The notes under the pieces: generated by a model
The model's database searches: none
What the model saw: only the letters and a program-made list of their open reading frames with translations
Told to the model about the DNA's origin: nothing
Assembly: GCA_002455425.1 (NCBI GenBank)
Contig: DKKT01000078.1
Span: forward strand, 1-20,497
Length of the DNA: 20,497 bases
Direction: 5' to 3'
Origin: Chthonomonas sp. UBA6659
GTDB lineage: Bacteria; Armatimonadota; Fimbriimonadia; Fimbriimonadales; Fimbriimonadaceae
Program-made: the position numbers and the translations under genes
Shown: in pieces, positions 6,486-16,619 of the stretch
Layout: each line of letters begins with the position of its first letter
Numbering within the stretch: position 1 is the stretch's first letter

Positions 6486-7109
6486 ATGAGCTCGCAAAAG
6501 CAATCGATATCCAGTGGCGCTCTGATTGGGATGGCCATCCTCGGCCTTGGTCTCATGGCCGGCGGATACTACATCTCGAAGGAGGTCCACATCGGGTTCC
6601 TCGAGGATCTCGCGAAGCAGGGCATTCCGCTGGACCTTGGCAAGACGATCTCGGCGATCGGCGTCTTCCTGATCGTGCTGCCGCTCCTGAGGCTCTTCTA
6701 CTTCAACCCGCTTGGGGACGCGATCACGAATCGAACGTCCGAACTCGAAAACACCTTCTCCGAAGCCGAGAGCCTTCGGCAGGAGATGCAGAAGATGAAG
6801 AGCGACTATGAGCAGCGGCTCAACGCGACGGAAGCTAGGGCCCGCGAGGAAATCCAGGCGCAGATCCGGGAAGCCCAGAACATGCGCCAATCGCTCATGG
6901 CCGAGGCCAGCGCGAAGGCGGACGAATTCCTGAAGAAAGCTCAGGAGGAGATCGCGATGGAGAAGGAGCGGGTCCTCGTCGATCTTCGGCTCGGAGTCGT
7001 CGACATGACGCTCCAAGCGACCGAACGCATTCTCGGCGAGAACGTCGACGATGCCAAGAATCGCAAGCTGATCCAGGAGTTCATCGACACCGCCGAGGTG
7101 AAGCAGTAA
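6486..7109 (+). CDS. atpF: ATP synthase F0 subunit b
   Basis: A 207-residue peripheral-stalk protein. The hydrophobic segment at about 54-73 followed by FNPLGDAI and a long charged coiled coil (about 82-165) is the b-subunit layout. An extra hydrophobic segment at 12-30 is unusual: most b subunits have a single membrane helix at the very N-terminus. It may be a signal peptide or a second helix. The frame is open from a TTG at 6423, but that part spans the hairpin and lacks a ribosome site, so the ATG at 6486 is preferred, itself without a clear Shine-Dalgarno. atpH begins 3 bases after the stop. Confidence 0.92.
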   Translation: MSSQKQSISSGALIGMAILGLGLMAGGYYISKEVHIGFLEDLAKQGIPLDLGKTISAIGVFLIVLPLLRLFYFNPLGDAITNRTSELENTFSEAESLRQEMQKMKSDYEQRLNATEARAREEIQAQIREAQNMRQSLMAEASAKADEFLKKAQEEIAMEKERVLVDLRLGVVDMTLQATERILGENVDDAKNRKLIQEFIDTAEVKQ

Positions 7110-7112
7110 CGC

Positions 7113-7664
7113 ATGGATAGCCGTGTCGCCAAACGGTATGCCCGCGCGCTGTTCGCGGCCGCGCTGAAGGAGAACATCCTCGCGAGCGTGGAGGACGACC
7201 TCAACGGGATCGAGGACGCCTTTGGGCGCGACCCTCGCTTCCGAGCGTTCCTCTTCAGCCCCGCGACGGCGGCCGAGGACAAGCTCACGCTCGTCGAGCG
7301 CGTCTTCAGCGACCGGGTGACGGCGCTGACGATGCATCTGCTGCGATTGCTGCTCGACAAGCGGCGCGAGACCGAACTCCCGCTCGTGCGGCTCGAGTTC
7401 ATTCGGCTCCGACGCCAGCACGATCAGATCGTTTACGTCGAGGTCGCCTCGGCCGTGCCTCTCACGGAAGCCGAAAAAGCGGCGATCGTCACGAAAATCG
7501 AACGTGGAACCGCGCGTCGCGCGGAAACCGAATTCAAGATCGACCCAAGCCTTATCGGCGGCGTCCGGGTCGAGTACGACAATTTTGTGCTCGATGGGAC
7601 CGTCCGCGGATCGCTCAAGCGGATGCGTGAGCGGCTGGTTTACGACTTGCTCCGACAGACCTGA
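7113..7664 (+). CDS. atpH: ATP synthase F1 subunit delta
   Basis: A 183-residue protein of the OSCP/delta family, which links the b stalk to the top of the alpha3beta3 head. The N-terminal helical domain starts with VAKRYARALF (5-14). The C-terminal domain has the family signature PSLIGGVRV (145-153) and DGTVRGSLKRM (161-171). Length is usual. It follows atpF by 3 bases and precedes atpA by 14 bases, the standard position. Confidence 0.96.
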   Translation: MDSRVAKRYARALFAAALKENILASVEDDLNGIEDAFGRDPRFRAFLFSPATAAEDKLTLVERVFSDRVTALTMHLLRLLLDKRRETELPLVRLEFIRLRRQHDQIVYVEVASAVPLTEAEKAAIVTKIERGTARRAETEFKIDPSLIGGVRVEYDNFVLDGTVRGSLKRMRERLVYDLLRQT

Positions 7665-7678
7665 ACCCCAACAAAGCC

Positions 7679-9208
<1,530 letters not shown>

Positions 9209-9218
9209 ACCCCGATCT

Positions 9219-10082
9219 ATGGCGACGCTCAAGCAACTCCGGCAGCGCATCCGAACGTCCAAGAACATCCAGCAGATCACGCGTGCGATGAAGCTGGTCG
9301 CGGCCGCTCGCCTGAAAAAGGCGCAGGACAAGGTGCTGGAAGCCCGACCTTACAGCGACAAGATGCGGGAGTTTATGACGAGCATCTCGGGGGCCGGTGA
9401 ACTGCCCGACCATCCGCTCCTTGAGAAGCGGCCGGTGAGCCGGGCTTGTCTGCTCCTCGTCACGGCGGATCGGGGCCTCGCCGGGTCGTACAACACGAAC
9501 TTGATCCGCAAGGCGGGCGACTTCCTCAAGGCCCAATCGGTGCCGACGGATCTCGTCTGCGTCGGCAAGAAGGGCGCCCAGTTCTTCGGCAAGCGAGGCT
9601 ACAACGTCCTCTACCAACACAGTGTGCCGACGGCCGGTGCCCGCCTGGATGACGCGATCGAGGTCACGCGGGTCGTCCGCGAGCTGTTCGAATCGGGCGA
9701 AGTCGACGCCATCTACCTCTGCTACAGCAAGTTCTACTCTGCGATCCGGCAGGTCCCCCAGATCGTCCAGCTCCTGCCGATCGAACCGCCGGCGTCGGCG
9801 GACGGGGGCCACGGCGCAGGCAAGCAGTATGCCTTCGAGCCTTCGCCGACCGAACTCCTGAACATCCTCTTGCCGAAGTACGTTTTGACTCTGGTCTACC
9901 AAGCGCTCCTCGAGTCGACGGCGTCCGAGCATGGCTCGCGCATGTCGGCGATGACGAGCGCGACCGACAACGCGGGCAAGATGATTCAGCGTCTTACGCT
10001 CATCGCGAACCGCGAACGCCAAGCCGGCATCACGAAGGAAATTCTCGAAGTCGTCGGCGGCGCCGAAGCGCTGAAGAGCTGA
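9219..10082 (+). CDS. atpG: ATP synthase F1 subunit gamma
   Basis: A 287-residue central-shaft protein that couples c-ring rotation to catalysis. The N-terminal helix has the signature KNIQQITRAMKLVAAARL (15-32). The Rossmann-like middle has TADRGLAGSYN (82-92), and the C-terminal helix ends NRERQAGITKEILEVVGGAEAL, both strongly conserved. It is the last ATPase gene here. In most bacteria atpD and atpC follow directly, but after this stop there is only a 90-base gap and then a convergent unrelated gene. Confidence 0.97.
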   Translation: MATLKQLRQRIRTSKNIQQITRAMKLVAAARLKKAQDKVLEARPYSDKMREFMTSISGAGELPDHPLLEKRPVSRACLLLVTADRGLAGSYNTNLIRKAGDFLKAQSVPTDLVCVGKKGAQFFGKRGYNVLYQHSVPTAGARLDDAIEVTRVVRELFESGEVDAIYLCYSKFYSAIRQVPQIVQLLPIEPPASADGGHGAGKQYAFEPSPTELLNILLPKYVLTLVYQALLESTASEHGSRMSAMTSATDNAGKMIQRLTLIANRERQAGITKEILEVVGGAEALKS

Positions 10083-10172
10083 GGCAGGGACGGTCGTTTG
10101 TCGTCAGACGGAGTCCTGAGAGGTCCGAACCTAACGCCGCAACGGTGGAGGATCACGGCCGGGCAGGAAGGC
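10083..10172. other. Convergent gap after atpG
   Basis: Ninety bases between two converging genes. I see no hairpin with a T-run and no start of atpD or any other gene. Confidence 0.5.
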
Positions 10173-10823
10173 TCATCCGACTCTGACGGTCCCGAGCCGC
10201 AGCACATTTCCGGCCTGCCCCGTGCCGATTGCCAGGAACCGGATCGCGACCGCGTACATTCCCGTGCGCAGCGGGACATCGACCGATTGGCCCGCAACGC
10301 TGTAGGCGACGCGCTCCACGATGCGCAGGTCGCGATCGCGAGGCTCGGCCAACGCCGAAGCCACCCGCACCGCCAGCAGTTCCGTCACGACGCCCGGGGA
10401 ATTCGCCCGGTCCGCCGTCCACCGGATTGCGCCCGCCAGCCCGAGCACCTTGCACCGTACGGCATCACCCCCGAAAGGCTCATCCGGCGGCAGGGAAGGG
10501 GGTGAACCCCCACCCGGGTTCGCCGCCAGCCACCGGACGGCCAAAGCCCGAAACGCATTGGCGGCGTCGCTCGCGCCCGCGGTCGGCTTGGCGCGGCGGG
10601 CCCAGAGTAGCCATGCGCGCTGATCCTCGACGCCCAGGGTTCGCCATGCCGCACTCGCCCGCGCGAAGATGCGACGAGCCTCCTGCTTGGCCGGTGTGTC
10701 GGTGGTCGTCGGGCTCGGACGCTCGCGCACGAGCACCGATCCGTCACGACGGGTGACGAACACCGCCCCTCCGCTCGTCCCGCTGAGGCCGCTGATCCCG
10801 ATTCCCGTTTTGAGTTTGGCCAT
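10173..10823 (-). CDS. Hypothetical protein, phage/DUF6266-like layout
   Basis: A 216-residue protein of unknown function. The N-terminus has a Gly/Ser-rich beta stretch, SGLSGTSGGAVFVTRRDG (11-28), then RERPSP, then a helical part with PAKQEARRIFARASAAW (44-60) and DQRAWLLWAR (67-76). This order, a glycine-rich strand, an R-P turn, and a helix with paired Trp around a Q/RAW motif, resembles DUF6266-type and related proteins common in prophages and Planctomycetes. The call is by layout, not by a diagnostic residue. The frame is open upstream to 10916; I take the ATG at 10823 because the conserved part starts there. It converges on atpG. Confidence 0.6.
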   Translation of the reverse strand: MAKLKTGIGISGLSGTSGGAVFVTRRDGSVLVRERPSPTTTDTPAKQEARRIFARASAAWRTLGVEDQRAWLLWARRAKPTAGASDAANAFRALAVRWLAANPGGGSPPSLPPDEPFGGDAVRCKVLGLAGAIRWTADRANSPGVVTELLAVRVASALAEPRDRDLRIVERVAYSVAGQSVDVPLRTGMYAVAIRFLAIGTGQAGNVLRLGTVRVG

Positions 10824-11087
10824 GTTCTTGGTGTCGGCAGATTGGCCGCCGGTCGCCACGGTTCGGCCCGCAATCCGGGCGAACCCCTCGAGTTCTTCGC
10901 CGATCCTGCGGCCCACGCCCGCCTGTGCCGGTCGTGGGCCAACCGTGTGCCGACGGTGTGCCGAACCCCGGGTAGGCCCCGGTTTGTAGCGGCGTGTACA
11001 ATGGCGGCGGAGATGCCGAGGGGACGCAAGAGCAAGGGAAGAGGTCGGGCCGATTCGAATGATTCAGGGGCGCAGCGGCGGCAGAGC

Positions 11088-11113
11088 GGGGCGATCGAGC
11101 CTACGATCGCCCC
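11088..11113. other. Perfect 10-bp stem-loop in the intergenic stretch
   Basis: GGGGCGATCG (11088-11097) pairs fully with CGATCGCCCC (11104-11113) around a 6-base loop. There is no T-run on either side, so an intrinsic terminator is possible only in a non-classical form. It lies about 80-105 bases downstream of the TACAAT box at 10997. Confidence 0.7.
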
Positions 11114-11326
11114 ACGATGGCGACACGCACGCTCAAGACGTGGAGAAAGGATGCCCCTCCCCGGGCGCACGGCTTCGGTGTGTCCGAGGCCCGAAGACCG
11201 CCGGACGCGTTTCCGGCCGACGACCGGGACGTTCTTTGGTAAGCGTGCGAGTGGGTTCCGACCCGCGAGATTCGAGGCCCGCATGACGGATACGCCCAAA
11301 TTCACGGTCGGTAGGGAAGCCGGGTG

Positions 11327-11332
11327 TACAAT
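11327..11332 (+). promoter_or_regulatory. Putative -10 box before the hsdR stub
   Basis: TACAAT, in the context GTGTACAAT, lies 36 bases before the ATG at 11369. No good -35 is seen. If real, it is the promoter that once served hsdR and now would serve the GHKL-helicase gene. Confidence 0.35.
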
Positions 11333-11368
11333 CCTGTAGGCCCTCGCGCGTTCGGGGGGAAGAAGGGC

Positions 11369-11671
11369 ATGGAAGCGGTGACGAGCGAGCACGAACTGGA
11401 ACGGGCGCTCCTTCAGACGTTGGAGGGGCTGAAGTACACGCGGCGCGAAGACATCCGCGACCGGGCCGCACTGGAGGCGAACTTTCGGCGGCATTTCCAG
11501 GAGCTTAACCGGGTCACCCTCACCGACTCCGAGTTCGCCCGCCTGCTCGACGAGATCGTCACTGCCGACGTCTTCGCCGCCGCCAAGCGCCTGCGCGAGA
11601 TCGACACCTTCACCCGCGACGACGGGACGCCGCTCAACACCACCCTGGTCAACCGCGAGGAACGAAATTGA
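11369..11671 (+). pseudogene. Truncated 5' end of type I restriction subunit HsdR
   Basis: A 100-residue protein that resembles only the extreme N-terminus of HsdR, the restriction and translocation subunit of type I systems. Matching features in order are an E-rich first helix, EANFRRHFQELN (36-47), LTDSEFARLLDEI (51-63), DVFAAAKRLRE (67-77), then DDGTPLN and LVN (93-95). In full HsdR proteins this leads directly into the nuclease (HSDR_N) and helicase domains; here the frame ends five residues after LVN. No catalytic residue of the nuclease is present. It has a strong purine-rich ribosome site (GGGGGAAGAAGGG) before the ATG. The next gene starts 9 bases on. I read it as a remnant whose body was replaced, though a retained small protein cannot be excluded. 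Confidence 0.7.
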
Positions 11672-11680
11672 GGTCCATAC

Positions 11681-14600
11681 ATGACGGCACAGGAACACCG
11701 GTGGTTCGATAAGCTACACCGCGATCGAGCCGACAGCGCCAATATGCTCGAAAAGCCGTCAATGCGCGGTGTTCAGCGTAGCGTGGTCGACAAGTACTCC
11801 GATCAGGCGCACTTCATTTACGAGTTGCTGCAGAATGCCGACGACGTGAAGGCGACCACCGCTCGCTTTCGGCTTGAGAAGGACGGGCTGTTCTTCATCC
11901 ACGATGGTGCCGTTCCGTTCACCGTGTCTGATCCGGACACTGAGGACGCGGATACGCCGAACGGCAAGCTGGGGCACGTCAACGCGATCACATCGATCGC
12001 CAACTCGAACAAAACGACCGCTTCGATCGGCAAGTTCGGCGTGGGGTTCAAAGCGGTGTTTCAGCACACCAAGACTCCGCACGTCTACGACCCACAGTTC
12101 CGCTTCAAGATCGAACGGTTCATTGTGCCCGTCTTGTTGAACGACGACCTCGAGTGGCGAGAGCCGTCCGAGACCGTCTTCTGGTTCCCATTCGATCACG
12201 AGAACAAGGCGCCTGTCGAGAGCTTTGACGAAATACTCTTGAAGTTCAAGGCACTGGATTATCCAAGTCTTTTCCTTTCGCACTTGGAGCTCGTGACGTT
12301 CGAAGCAAACGGCACGGTGGGCACATACACGAAGAAGGTCGAAGCCCCCAGTCAGCATGGCAATATGACGGTTCAGCGACTTGCGCTGTCGCTCGACATC
12401 AATGACGAGGTGACGACCGATCGCATGTTGATCTTTAGCCGCAGGGGTCCGGCCAAGCTTCCTTACTCCATCGGATTCGCGCTGGACGACGACGGGAAGC
12501 TGAAGCCAATCGATAGGCCCGCGTTCTGCTTCTTTCCGACCAAGGAGTCAACCAACCTCGAGTTCGTCATCCACGCGCCGTTCTTGTTGACGGATAGCCG
12601 AGAAGGTATCAAGGCGGGAGAGAAGCACAATCAGGACCTCGTTCAGCAACTGGCTCATCTCGCTGCCGACAGCATGCCGATCCTCCGCGATCAAGGGCTG
12701 ATCGATGACGGACTGTTCGACATCATCCCCTACGACGAATCGAAGTTCAGCGCGCTGGAAGACCGACGCAAGCTTTCGTTCAAGCCCTTCTTCTCAGCCA
12801 TCAAAACAATGCTGCAGACCGACGCATTGTTGCCAGCTGCAGACGGGTGCTCAACGAAGAGTCGATCCTACTGGGCTTCCGACACCGAGCTTGTCGAGTT
12901 GTTCTCAGACGAGCAACTGGCAGCCCTGACTGGAACGAAGGATGCACGCTGGATTCTACGGACGCGTGGCAAGAAGGAGGTACAGAACGCGAACCGAGAA
13001 TTAGCGGATTACATTGACGGAGCCGATGCACGTACATACCCGTTTCGAGCCCCGAATCTGATCGCTGCGAGCCTTGATCCGCAAGCGGTGCTTCGGAAGA
13101 TCACGGCAGACTTCATCGCTCTTCAATCACACGATTGGCTACACAAGCTATACGGATACTTGTCGGAGCGGAAGTCGTACCAGCAGACTGTGAAGCAGAG
13201 CGCAATCTTTATCGATCGCGAGGGCAATGCGGTGCCAGCCTTCGACGGAAAGAATCAGCTCGTTCTGTTTCTGCCGGACGACGAGATCGAGGGATACACG
13301 ACCATTCACCCTGTTCTACTGCAACAGAAGGCCACGCGTGAGTTTGTTGAGACTTTCGGCGTCAAAAAGCCGAGCCTTCGAGACGAGATATACAATCGCA
13401 TTCTCCCGGCTTGCCAAAGCGATGGCGAGATTGATACCGGCTGTCACTTCCTGATGTTTTTCAAGTACTTCAGGGAGTGCAAGAACGAGGAGGTAACGGA
13501 TTTCATTGGGTTGATCAAAGATCGCGAGTTCGTATTGTACTCGAGTTGCGATGATCCAGTCGTATATCGAGGAAAGGCTTCCGACCTGTACTTTCCGACG
13601 TCCGACTTGAGGGCGTGGTTCGAGCCGAAGCCTGACACACGTTTCGTGGCGTTGGATGAGTATCATGGCATGATTGCCGAGTCGGACCACGAGATCCTGG
13701 ACAAATTTCTTGAACGTCTTGGAGTCAATAGGAGGCCTAGGGTTCTTTCGCGCGCGATTTCTAGAAGTGAGACGGCCCAGCAAGGACGCAATCACGAGTT
13801 CAAGGAGTGGTTTCTTGATGGTTCCGAGGAATTGATCGCGGCTATCAATCCTGATCGATCACTGCTTCTCTGGCGTACTCTATCGGCTCAATCCGACATT
13901 ACAAAGACCTTGAAAGGCGTTCATACATGGTTTTTCTACAAGCCCCGGGTTGAGCATTCCCTGTCGACGGACCAGCGGCGACTTCTCGGTGCTGAGTGGC
14001 TTCTGACGAGAGATGGAGAACTTGCCTGCGCCCAAAGGGTCACCATCCAGTCGCTTTCGGATCAGTACGATCTCCAAAGCACAGGGGCACGGGCACTTAT
14101 TGGGTTCCTTGAAATCCATGACGAGACGATCGACACCGCACACCTCAGCGAGGATGAAGCGAGAAAGATCAGACTCGCAGAGGAGCTTGAACGGTCTGGA
14201 TTGTCAGATGACGAAATCAGGGACGCGGTTGCTGAGGCGAAGCGCAAGAAGTCTGGACACGTCGAGCATGAGCTGGCTGGCGATGGTGACACCCCCGCAT
14301 CTGACTCGCCGTTGATTCGCGACATTCAGCAACGACGGCCATCCGCGAAGAAGACTCCCTCGTCGGAACATCCTGGAGCTTCGTGGTCAGAGAGCGAGGA
14401 CGCCGTTCAGGATGCCGACGACTTCTCACCCAAGTCCATCGACTTCACCAAGAAACTCGAGCGTGCAAAGGACCGACAGGCCAGCGAACTTGATCGCATC
14501 GAGCTTGAGCAAGCCTTGTACGAGAAGGCCAAGAGCCTTCCACGGTACAGCTACGGCTGGTTCCTCGCACTCCTCGAACTGGAAAGCATGGCAAGCACCG

Positions 14601-16402
14601 AGAAGAGCTCAGATGCGAAGACGATCTCGATCCGCTTTGGCAAGGTCGAACGGGACGGACACTCGGCAAGGACAGTCGTGCTCAAGGAGCCGAGCAGGTT
14701 TGTTCCGCAATCCATCGAAGAGCTCTCCGGCGTGCGTGTCGATCTCGACTTTGAAGACGGGAGCACAGACAAGCTCCGCATCGAGTCGTTCACCGCGAGG
14801 GAGTTCTCGCTGCTCGGGAAGCTAGAGTCGGTTGACGACCTGAAGGGAATTGACTTGTCGAAGGTCGTGGAAGCGAGAATCGAGGTTCAGAATCCGTCGT
14901 TCCTGCTCGAAGAGTTGCTTGAACGGTTCCGCGAAATGAAGCATACCGAGGACTTCGACATGAAGGCGAACCTCACGCCTGACATCGAGTTCGTCTTCGG
15001 CCCTCCGGGGACAGGAAAGACGACGCACCTTGCTGAGAAGGTGCTCCTTCCCGCGATGAACAGGAGTGACGAGGCAAAGGTGCTCGTTCTCACGCCCACC
15101 AACAAGGCGGCGGACGTGTTGACCTTGCGGATCATCGAAAAGATGGGATCGGACACACTGAACTGGTTGATCCGGTTCGGGACGTCGGCGGATGAACGAA
15201 TCGAGCAAGCGGGCGTTTGGCGTGATCGGTCGTTCGACTTCAGTTCACTTGCGAATTCAGTGACAGTAACGACGATTGCACGATTCGCCTATGACGGTTT
15301 CACTTGGGGCGGAGGTAAGAAACTTCGCGATATTAAGTGGGATTTGATTGTGATCGACGAGGCATCGATGATCTCGCTGGCCAACATCATTCTTCCGCTC
15401 TATCAGCAGCAGCCAGACAGGTTCATCATCGCGGGCGACCCCTTCCAGATCGAGCCGATCGTGGCAGTCGATGAATGGAAGGACGAGAACATCTTCAAAA
15501 TGGTTGGTTTGACGCGACCAGGGTCGTTCGCGAAGCCCAAGACTGAGCCGCACGACTATTCGATCACCAACCTGGATGTGCAGTACCGCAGCACTCCGGC
15601 GATCGGCGAAGTATTCAGTCGCTTCACGTATGATGGCATTTTGAAGCATCACCGGCGCGCGGGAGACGCGCGACCGCTGCATGTCGAAGGGCTGGATGTC
15701 AAACCCCTCAATCTCATCAAGTTCCCTGTCAGCAAGTTCGAGAGCGTCTATCGAGCCAAGCGATTGGAGAGCGGCACCCCCTATCAAACCTACTCGGCGC
15801 TCTTCGCCTTCGAGTTCGTGCGATGGCTCTCGGCACAGATCAAGGCAGATGCGGTTGATCCGTTTCGTATTGGGGTGATCGCGCCTTATCGGGCGCAGGC
15901 AAGCATGCTGAATAAGCTTATGGACTCGTGGGAATCGAAGCCTGGCACCGTCAGTCTGCAGGTTGGCACCATTCACGGATTCCAAGGTGATGAATGCGAC
16001 ATCATTGTCGCCGTCCTCAATCCACCCCCGACGATCTCAAATGACCCGCGGATGTTTCTCAACAAGCAGAACATCCTCAACGTGGCGATCAGTCGCGCAC
16101 GCGACTACTTGTTCATGATCATGCCGGACGATGAGACTGTGGGCATTGAGAACCTTCGGCGGGTTGGAGAGATTGAGAAGTTGATCAGATCGGGCGGTGA
16201 GTTCAGTGAGTTCACATCGCACGACGTCGAAGGGCTGATGTTCGGCGATCTTCGTTATCTCGAACAGAATACCTTCTCGACGGGGCATCAGATGGTGAAC
16301 GTCTATCGAAGGCCAGAAAGGCGTTACGAGGTTCGTAGTGACGATTCGGCGATCGATGTTCAGATTCACGAAGGCACTCATGTCCGAGGACGCGACGCCT
16401 AA
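11681..16402 (+). CDS. Sacsin/Hsp90-type (GHKL) ATPase fused to superfamily 1 helicase, putative defence protein
   Basis: A 1573-residue fusion. Residues 1-260 form a GHKL ATPase of the sacsin-N type: the Mg-binding helix YELLQNADD (47-55), HDGAVPF (74-80) and the lid SIGKFGVGFKAVF (115-127). The middle (about 260-820) is sacsin-like and without a recognised catalytic site. Residues 820-930 are charged and low-complexity. Residues about 1090-1500 are an SF1 helicase: Walker A GPPGTGKT (1107-1114), Walker B VIDEAS (1224-1229), QYRST (1301-1305), TIHGFQGDE (1430-1438) and NVAISRAR (1467-1474). The C-terminal tail (MFGDLRYLEQNTF, GHQMVNVY) recurs in related helicases as I recall. No nuclease motif is seen. 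It follows the hsdR stub by 9 bases. I infer nucleic-acid sensing or remodelling in defence; no named system is matched with certainty. Confidence 0.85.
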   Translation: MTAQEHRWFDKLHRDRADSANMLEKPSMRGVQRSVVDKYSDQAHFIYELLQNADDVKATTARFRLEKDGLFFIHDGAVPFTVSDPDTEDADTPNGKLGHVNAITSIANSNKTTASIGKFGVGFKAVFQHTKTPHVYDPQFRFKIERFIVPVLLNDDLEWREPSETVFWFPFDHENKAPVESFDEILLKFKALDYPSLFLSHLELVTFEANGTVGTYTKKVEAPSQHGNMTVQRLALSLDINDEVTTDRMLIFSRRGPAKLPYSIGFALDDDGKLKPIDRPAFCFFPTKESTNLEFVIHAPFLLTDSREGIKAGEKHNQDLVQQLAHLAADSMPILRDQGLIDDGLFDIIPYDESKFSALEDRRKLSFKPFFSAIKTMLQTDALLPAADGCSTKSRSYWASDTELVELFSDEQLAALTGTKDARWILRTRGKKEVQNANRELADYIDGADARTYPFRAPNLIAASLDPQAVLRKITADFIALQSHDWLHKLYGYLSERKSYQQTVKQSAIFIDREGNAVPAFDGKNQLVLFLPDDEIEGYTTIHPVLLQQKATREFVETFGVKKPSLRDEIYNRILPACQSDGEIDTGCHFLMFFKYFRECKNEEVTDFIGLIKDREFVLYSSCDDPVVYRGKASDLYFPTSDLRAWFEPKPDTRFVALDEYHGMIAESDHEILDKFLERLGVNRRPRVLSRAISRSETAQQGRNHEFKEWFLDGSEELIAAINPDRSLLLWRTLSAQSDITKTLKGVHTWFFYKPRVEHSLSTDQRRLLGAEWLLTRDGELACAQRVTIQSLSDQYDLQSTGARALIGFLEIHDETIDTAHLSEDEARKIRLAEELERSGLSDDEIRDAVAEAKRKKSGHVEHELAGDGDTPASDSPLIRDIQQRRPSAKKTPSSEHPGASWSESEDAVQDADDFSPKSIDFTKKLERAKDRQASELDRIELEQALYEKAKSLPRYSYGWFLALLELESMASTEKSSDAKTISIRFGKVERDGHSARTVVLKEPSRFVPQSIEELSGVRVDLDFEDGSTDKLRIESFTAREFSLLGKLESVDDLKGIDLSKVVEARIEVQNPSFLLEELLERFREMKHTEDFDMKANLTPDIEFVFGPPGTGKTTHLAEKVLLPAMNRSDEAKVLVLTPTNKAADVLTLRIIEKMGSDTLNWLIRFGTSADERIEQAGVWRDRSFDFSSLANSVTVTTIARFAYDGFTWGGGKKLRDIKWDLIVIDEASMISLANIILPLYQQQPDRFIIAGDPFQIEPIVAVDEWKDENIFKMVGLTRPGSFAKPKTEPHDYSITNLDVQYRSTPAIGEVFSRFTYDGILKHHRRAGDARPLHVEGLDVKPLNLIKFPVSKFESVYRAKRLESGTPYQTYSALFAFEFVRWLSAQIKADAVDPFRIGVIAPYRAQASMLNKLMDSWESKPGTVSLQVGTIHGFQGDECDIIVAVLNPPPTISNDPRMFLNKQNILNVAISRARDYLFMIMPDDETVGIENLRRVGEIEKLIRSGGEFSEFTSHDVEGLMFGDLRYLEQNTFSTGHQMVNVYRRPERRYEVRSDDSAIDVQIHEGTHVRGRDA

Positions 16403-16619
16403 GAGAATCATACGACCAACAACCCGGTTCCTGCCGGGGTGTGCACTGGCAGCCCTCGCTTTGATGTCCTGGCGACTGAGAAGGAGAGAGACGGGATGTT
16501 GAACGAAGCTCTCAGGGCGACCCTCCCTTCAGCGTCTGACAGATTGAGTACGGACCGGGAAACCGCGGGTCGAGACGATGCAACCCCGGATGACGCGGCC
16601 GGTATAGTTCATTGCAGAC
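16403..16619. other. Gap between the helicase gene and the TPR operon
   Basis: Contains a weak 5-bp hairpin just after the helicase stop (CCCGG, TTCCTG, CCGGG) without a T-run, a possible small reading frame from 16496, and a -10-like TATAGT at 16603-16608. Nothing else is recognisable. Confidence 0.4.

Larger units (their letters stand above)
10824..11368. other. Gene-poor stretch between the phage-like gene and the hsdR stub
   Basis: About 545 bases with no convincing gene. Open frames here are Arg/Pro/Gly-rich and look like by-products of high GC. A 42-codon frame from the ATG at 11117 to the TAA at 11240-11242 has reasonable codon use but no ribosome site. The stretch holds a near-exact 11-base-period direct repeat (GTGTGCCGA at 10945 and 10956), TACAAT boxes at 10997 and 11327, and a perfect hairpin at 11088-11113. 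Confidence 0.5.

Noticed and set aside
10842..11339. Plus-strand open frame of 165 codons in the gap before the hsdR stub
   Set aside because: Low-complexity Arg/Pro/Gly composition, no ribosome site, spans the perfect hairpin; not supportable as a gene.
11369..11671. Functional restriction nuclease
   Set aside because: The frame ends before the nuclease and helicase domains of HsdR; no catalytic residues are present.
10385..11698. Long minus-strand open frame (437 codons) across the phage-like gene, the gap and the hsdR stub
   Set aside because: It is Arg/Ser/Pro-rich with no domain signal and runs antisense to better genes; typical of GC-rich shadow frames.
16418..16440. Terminator after the helicase gene
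   Set aside because: The CCCGG/CCGGG stem is only 5 bp and is not followed by T residues.
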